Assembly: GCF_049959315.1 (NCBI RefSeq)
Contig: NZ_CP188201.1
DNA: 64,000 bases
Origin: Serratia proteamaculans_D
GTDB lineage: Bacteria; Pseudomonadota; Gammaproteobacteria; Enterobacterales; Enterobacteriaceae
Strand: one strand, 5' to 3'
The notes below the pieces were generated by a model that was not told the DNA's origin, searched no databases, and saw only the letters and a program-made list of their open reading frames with translations. Positions 59,927-64,000 of this stretch are shown one piece after another (the first letter of the stretch is position 1; every line of letters begins with the position of its first letter). The position numbers and the translations under genes were made by a program.

Positions 59927-60315
59927 GAGGCTATGCCTGGGGCGCGGCCAGCGTGCTGCTGGTCACGCTGGCACAGTTGCTGATGAAGTGGGGCATGGCG
60001 CAGATCCCACTGATGTCATTTGCCGACGTCACACTCAACCTGTTTATTCAGTACTGGTTGCCGTTATTGACGGTCAGCGGCGGCATTTTCGGCTATGCGC
60101 TATCAATGCTGTGCTGGTTCTTCGCGTTGCACCATTTGCCACTTAACCGTGCTTATCCTCTGTTGAGTGTAAGCTATGCGCTGGTCTATCTGGCTGCGGT
60201 GATCCTGCCGTGGTTTAATGAATCCGCTACGCTGCTGAAAACTTTGGGCACGCTGTTTATCCTGTTTGGCGTGTGGCTGATTAACAGTCAGACCAAGGTA
60301 AAAACGCCCCAGTAG
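59923..60315 (+). CDS. arnF: L-Ara4N-phosphoundecaprenol flippase subunit ArnF
   Basis: This is the 130-residue partner of ArnE, again four helices: MRGYAWGAASVLLVTLAQLLMKWGM, FFALHHLPLNRAYPLLSVSYALVYL. ATG 59923 overlaps the arnE stop. It is the last gene of the arn operon; a small CCCCC-ACT-GGGGG hairpin lies about 52 bases downstream. Confidence 0.93.
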   Translation: MRGYAWGAASVLLVTLAQLLMKWGMAQIPLMSFADVTLNLFIQYWLPLLTVSGGIFGYALSMLCWFFALHHLPLNRAYPLLSVSYALVYLAAVILPWFNESATLLKTLGTLFILFGVWLINSQTKVKTPQ

Positions 60316-60487
60316 AGCGAAAAGCGGCGTCAATTCGATTATCTCCTTCACCATGCTTGCCTTTTTCCCCCACTGGGGGATAAATTAGCCCAAAATAGCG
60401 CTTTCCTTAGCTGGTGTCGGCTTTGCCTCGCAGGCGGTATGCTTTGCGGGTGGCATGAAGCGGCAATCTGTTCAATGAAGGGATATT

Positions 60488-60952
60488 ATGCGGATGCGTA
60501 TTTGGTTTTTATTAGCCAGTTTAATTCTTGCCGGTTGTAGCAGCCATGCACCGCCGCCGAGCGGCAAATTGGCCGATTCGATTGTGGTTGTCGCTCAGTT
60601 AAACGAACAGCTGCGTCAATGGTACGGTGCCCCTTATCGCTATGGCGGGTTAGACCGCGGTGGCGTCGACTGCTCCGGGTTTGTTTATCGCACCTTCAGC
60701 GATCGTTTCGATATGCAATTACCACGCTCTACTGAAGAGCAAACCTCGCTGGGAACCAAAGTCTCGCGCGATGAGCTGATGCCAGGCGATCTGGTATTTT
60801 TCAAAACCGGTGGCGGTGAGAATGGTTTGCACGTTGGCATTTATGACACCAACGATCAGTTTATCCATGCCTCGACCAGCCGCGGCGTGATACGTTCCTC
60901 GCTGAACAACGTGTACTGGAAGAAGGTCTACTGGCAGGCGCGGCGCATTTAG
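60488..60952 (+). CDS. nlpC: NlpC lipoprotein, NlpC/P60 murein endopeptidase
   Basis: This 154-residue lipoprotein has the lipobox LAGC. The catalytic Cys is in GGVDCSGFVYRTF, His in NGLHVGIYDTNDQFIHAST. It matches E. coli NlpC in length and in the C terminus (WQARRI). E. coli has nlpC directly after btuD; here the arn operon lies between them. RBS AGGGA precedes ATG 60488; ATG 60494 is an alternative. Confidence 0.93.
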   Translation: MRMRIWFLLASLILAGCSSHAPPPSGKLADSIVVVAQLNEQLRQWYGAPYRYGGLDRGGVDCSGFVYRTFSDRFDMQLPRSTEEQTSLGTKVSRDELMPGDLVFFKTGGGENGLHVGIYDTNDQFIHASTSRGVIRSSLNNVYWKKVYWQARRI

Positions 60953-61009
60953 TTCTAACCCCTTGATTTGGTGTATCATGGCGGTATCACATCCTTAACG
61001 GTGACCGCC

Positions 61010-62024
61010 ATGAGTAACTTACGCCTGCTGATTTCCGATTCCTACGATCCCTGGTTCAATCTGGCCGTGGAAGAGTGCATCTTCCGTGAAATGACGACGC
61101 AGAAAATTCTGTTCCTGTGGCGCAATGCCGAAACCGTGGTCATTGGTCAGTCACAAAACCCCTGGAAAGAGTGCAACACCCGCCGCATGGAGCAGGACGG
61201 TATTCGTCTGGCACGCCGCAGCAGCGGTGGTGGTGCGGTATTCCACGATTTGGGCAATAGCTGTTTTACCTTTATGGCGGGTAAACCCGGTTACGATAAA
61301 ACCGTCTCTACCGGCATTATTCTGCAGGCTCTGGCTCAGCTGGGCATTACGGCCAGCGCATCGGGACGCAATGATCTGGTGATTGATACCGCAGAGGGCG
61401 TGCGTAAAATCTCCGGCTCGGCCTACCGGGAAACTCAGGATCGCGGGTTCCACCATGGCACCCTGTTGCTGAACGCGGATCTCAATCGCCTGGCCGATTA
61501 CCTTAATCCGGACCCTAAAAAGCTGCAGGCCAAGGGCATCACCTCGGTACGTTCTCGCGTTGCCAATCTGGCGGAGTTTAAGGCCGATATCAGCCACCAG
61601 CAGGTGTGCGAGGCTATCACTCAGGCGTTCTTTGACCATTATGGTGAGACTGCGAAAGCAGAAATCATTTCTCCCGATGTTTACCCCGATTTGACGGATT
61701 TTGCCGCGCAGTTTGCCAAACAAAGCAGCTGGGAATGGAATTTCGGCAAGGCGCCGGCGTTCAGTCACCTGCTCAATGAGCGGTTTGTCTGGGGGGGGGG
61801 TAGATATCTTTTTTGACGTGGAAAAGGGCGCCATTTGCCGGGCGCAGATTTTTACCGACAGCCTCAACCCGGCACCGTTGCAACGGTTGGCCGAGATGCT
61901 GGTGGGCTGCACCTATCGCAGTGAGGCGTTGGCCGATTGTTGCGATGCTTTGATTGTGCAGTACCCAGAACAGGCCGCAGAATTAACCGAACTGCGTCAA
62001 TGGTTGCTTGAAACGATCAAATAA
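61010..62024 (+). pseudogene. lplA: Lipoate-protein ligase A, frameshifted in a G10 tract
   Basis: LplA attaches free lipoate to E2 and H proteins through lipoyl-AMP. The first frame (from ATG 61010) shows RRSSGGGAVFHD (residues 69-80) and Lys133 in EGVRKISGSAYR. It runs into ten G at 61791-61800 and then ends early (GGGRYLF stop at 61816). The next frame continues correctly (GVDIFFDVEKGAICRAQ) to the normal C terminus at 62024. Nine G would restore one 337-residue protein (E. coli 338). The catalytic large domain is intact, but the C-terminal accessory domain is lost in this sequence. Confidence 0.9.
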
Positions 62025-62577
62025 CGTGCGGATCCTGAATGCTCCGGGATGAGGCAACTCATCCCTTTTTTATGTCACGAGTTTGCCTCTCTTGCATGCC
62101 GTAATCATTTTTTGCACAAAAATGCAGTAAAAACATTCAGGTAGCATATTTTACCCGAAAATCAAGGTGGGCATTTTTTTGCCGATTCAATGCAAGGAAT
62201 AACGCCAGGAATTGATGCGTTATTAAATTTAATCAGTTAAGCTCACTGCGTTGTACATAGGACAGAGATACGGATTTGATATTTATCGTCGAATAGGAAT
62301 TTCTTTAATTAAAACAATGTCGATAAGTCAAATTTTCAGAATTACCCTATCCCATAAGCTAAATATGTCTCAAATTCATGTCGTGGGCCACGGTTGTCGC
62401 CTTAAGCCAAATTGATTTCATATCCGCGTTGTGTTCGCTCAATATAGCTTTAATCTATCAATTAAATGATAAGTTATGACTGGCTGCATTGATATTTCCG
62501 ATTAATCTCACAGGGATTGATCGATAAAATATATTGATATACGATGAGATGTTCGCCATTCAGCCTATGGCATTGAA
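62025..62577. other. Gene-free spacer lplA / EAL gene
   Basis: These 553 AT-rich bases begin with the lplA terminator and otherwise show no open frame of note. The promoter of the EAL gene is presumably in the last 150 bases, but no consensus was clear. Confidence 0.5.
62046..62071 (+). terminator. Terminator after lplA
   Basis: GGGATGAG-GCAA-CTCATCCC followed by six T, 22 bases after the lplA stop. Confidence 0.9.
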
Positions 62578-63315
62578 ATGAAAATCCAACTCGAAGCTGA
62601 CTTTATTAGTAGCTATGTTTTTCAACCTGTTTACTCAATGGAGGGCAGGCTGTTGGCGGTGGAAATCTTGAACCGTTTTAATAGCCTGGACGGTGATTTG
62701 GCGATGCCGGCTGACATTGGGATTAATTTATTGTCCACCGATCAAAGGATTGAGTTATTTAATGAACAATTGAGTTTGGCGGAGCAGAATGCCGCCTGGT
62801 TTGTCGAAAACGAGGTATTGTTGACGCTTAATGTCGAAGAAACCCTGGTCGATTTGATTCTTGCTGACGGTCAATTGTGCGAACGGATCAGACAATGGTC
62901 ATTTATCGCCTTTGAAATCAGCGAGGGTTTTCCGAATCTTTCGGCGGGGAAAAACAATGAAAAAATTCGTCGGCTTAGTGAGAAATTCCCACTGTGGCTG
63001 GACGACTTTGGTTCTGGTCAGGCAACGCTGACCGCATTGTATGATGGTCTATTCGACTACGTGAAAATCGATAAGCGCTTTTACTGGCAGTTGTTTACCC
63101 ACCAGGGTTATGACGTGGTGATTGACTCGCTATTAAAGAATATCAATCTGCTGTGCAAGGGAGTCATCGTAGAAGGAATTGAGAGGAAGGAATATTTTAA
63201 TAAGCTCAGACACGCCGGCATTTTTGGCCTGCAAGGTTTTTTATGGCCCAGCGTTGGTGTGGATAATTTGGCGGCGTTACGGGTAACGCCCGATGAGTTC
63301 AAAAACAATAATTGA
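62578..63315 (+). CDS. Stand-alone EAL-domain protein at the ydiV locus
   Basis: This 245-residue protein is a single EAL domain, related to E. coli YdiV, which also lies beside selO (ydiU). YdiV is a degenerate EAL that binds FlhD rather than c-di-GMP. This copy keeps the full catalytic set: Glu29 and Arg33 (VEILNR), Asn85, Glu113, Asp142-Asp143 (DDFGSG), Lys163 (VKIDK), Glu199 and Glu202 (VEGIE), Gln219. It may therefore be an active c-di-GMP phosphodiesterase; binding of FlhD is also possible. The ribosome site is poor, hinting at low expression. Confidence 0.85.
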   Translation: MKIQLEADFISSYVFQPVYSMEGRLLAVEILNRFNSLDGDLAMPADIGINLLSTDQRIELFNEQLSLAEQNAAWFVENEVLLTLNVEETLVDLILADGQLCERIRQWSFIAFEISEGFPNLSAGKNNEKIRRLSEKFPLWLDDFGSGQATLTALYDGLFDYVKIDKRFYWQLFTHQGYDVVIDSLLKNINLLCKGVIVEGIERKEYFNKLRHAGIFGLQGFLWPSVGVDNLAALRVTPDEFKNNN

Positions 63316-63397
63316 GAGTACTGCACACACAATGGTTCCAATAATGGACGGGATGAAGTGGTTGCTATCCCGGTACTGTTATTCATTATCAATCTCT

Positions 63398-63425
63398 CGC
63401 TGATAAAGTATTTTATTCATCAGCG
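63398..63425 (+). other. Hairpin upstream of selO
   Basis: CGCTGAT and ATCAGCG are perfect 7-base arms around 14 bases. It lies between the EAL gene and selO; no T-run follows at once. Role unknown. Confidence 0.4.
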
Positions 63426-63568
63426 CAAAAAGGCTTTTAAGCCGTATCGGCATACATAAAAGCCAATTCCCTCGCATCTGTCCTGGTATCAGGCAGATGC
63501 GTTCTCCCTGCATTTCTTCCGTGTTAATCCCTTCGTTCAGGCTCTACACTAGGTGGAACGGAGGGCCT

Positions 63569-64000
63569 ATGCCGCAGTTTGAAAATGCTTACCAACAACA
63601 ATTAGCCGGTTTTTATACCGAATTGAACCCCACGCCGTTAAAGGGGACTCGCCTGCTGTATCACAGCGAGCCACTGGCGCGTGAGCTGGGGCTGGACGAG
63701 AGTTGGTTTACCCAGGATAAAACCCCGATTTGGGCGGGAGAAACGCTGCTGCCGGGGATGCGACCGCTGGCACAGGTGTACAGCGGCCATCAGTTCGGCG
63801 TCTGGGCAGGGCAGTTGGGTGATGGTCGCGGCATTCTGCTGGGTGAACAACGGCTGGCGGACGGCCGCAGCATGGACTGGCATCTGAAAGGGGCCGGTAT
63901 GACGCCGTATTCACGTATGGGCGACGGCCGCGCGGTGCTGCGCTCGGTGATCCGTGAGTTCCTGGCCTCCGAGGCATTACATCATCTGGGCATTCCAACC
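63569..64000 (+). CDS. selO: Protein adenylyltransferase SelO (YdiU), 5' part
   Basis: The first 144 codons are present; the gene runs off the window. SelO is a pseudokinase-fold enzyme that transfers AMP to proteins. Visible matches to E. coli SelO: LLPGMRPLAQVYSGHQFGVWAGQLGDGRGILLGEQ (the glycine-rich segment), MDWHLKGAGMTPYSRMGDGRAVLRSVIREFLASEA. ATG 63569 has GGAGGG upstream. Confidence 0.93.
   Translation, partial: MPQFENAYQQQLAGFYTELNPTPLKGTRLLYHSEPLARELGLDESWFTQDKTPIWAGETLLPGMRPLAQVYSGHQFGVWAGQLGDGRGILLGEQRLADGRSMDWHLKGAGMTPYSRMGDGRAVLRSVIREFLASEALHHLGIPT

Noticed and set aside
1..64000. CRISPR arrays, tRNA or rRNA genes, prophage
   Set aside because: No regularly spaced short repeats, no tRNA-like cloverleaf that I could recognise, and no phage structural or integrase genes were seen.

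Overview
This window is chromosomal DNA of an enterobacterium of the Yersiniaceae, most probably a Serratia (liquefaciens/proteamaculans/plymuthica type). The evidence is moderately high GC, protein sequences that align by eye along their full length with Escherichia coli K-12 counterparts, and long blocks of E. coli gene order broken by operons typical of Serratia (sitABCD, a Csu-type pilus, gluconate dehydrogenase, arn). No database search was possible; family assignments come from recognised motifs and remembered protein sequences.

Layout. 1-110 is the 5' end of a yebV homologue on the minus strand. 248-6083 is a six-gene Csu-type chaperone-usher pilus operon (minus), lying between yebV and rsmF, which are neighbours in E. 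coli. 6360-18988 is a conserved block: rsmF, letB, letA, msrC, proQ, prc, htpX, yebQ, kdgR. 19115-25310 holds tcyP, the SOS-type gene ydjM, yniC, a two-domain membrane protein (HdeD-like plus a permuted papain-like domain), yniB and yniA. 25369-27206 is the most unusual stretch: two 269-bp direct repeats flank an AT-rich segment of about 1.3 kb that encodes one secreted TIM-barrel-like protein of unknown function; the left repeat ends in a broken copy of the acetyltransferase gene that is intact after the right repeat. 27632-31183 is sitABCD (Mn/Fe import, minus). Then come an orphan GhoS-like gene, emtA, and the three-gene membrane gluconate 2-dehydrogenase operon with a GntR-type operator. 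36541-41237 is accessory: hairpin-rich spacer, an amino-acid/H+ symporter, a Fur-linked siderophore-type binding protein, marC and two small genes. 41716-48942 is the translation block thrS-infC-rpmI-rplT-pheM-pheS-pheT-ihfA. 49157-52512 has two small secreted proteins and btuCED. 52913-60315 is the complete arnBCADTEF operon. The right end carries nlpC, a frameshifted lplA, an EAL-domain gene at the ydiV position, and the 5' part of selO.

How the genes work together. Several blocks concern the envelope: LetAB lipid transport, the Prc and HtpX proteases, EmtA and NlpC murein enzymes, and Arn modification of lipid A. Metal and cofactor acquisition is represented by SitABCD, the Fur-linked binding protein and BtuCED. 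Visible regulatory sites fit these jobs: Fur-like boxes before sitA and the binding protein, a LexA box before ydjM, CpxR- and sigma-32-like sites before htpX, a GntR-type operator before gluconate dehydrogenase, a PmrA-type box before arnB, a ThrRS operator-like hairpin before thrS, and the pheM attenuator.

The most notable items are the repeat-flanked cargo gene at 25.4-27.2 kb, lplA broken in a run of ten G, the GntR-type operator before gluconate dehydrogenase, an orphan GhoS-like gene, the HdeD/papain-like fusion, and an EAL protein at the ydiV locus that keeps the full set of catalytic residues.
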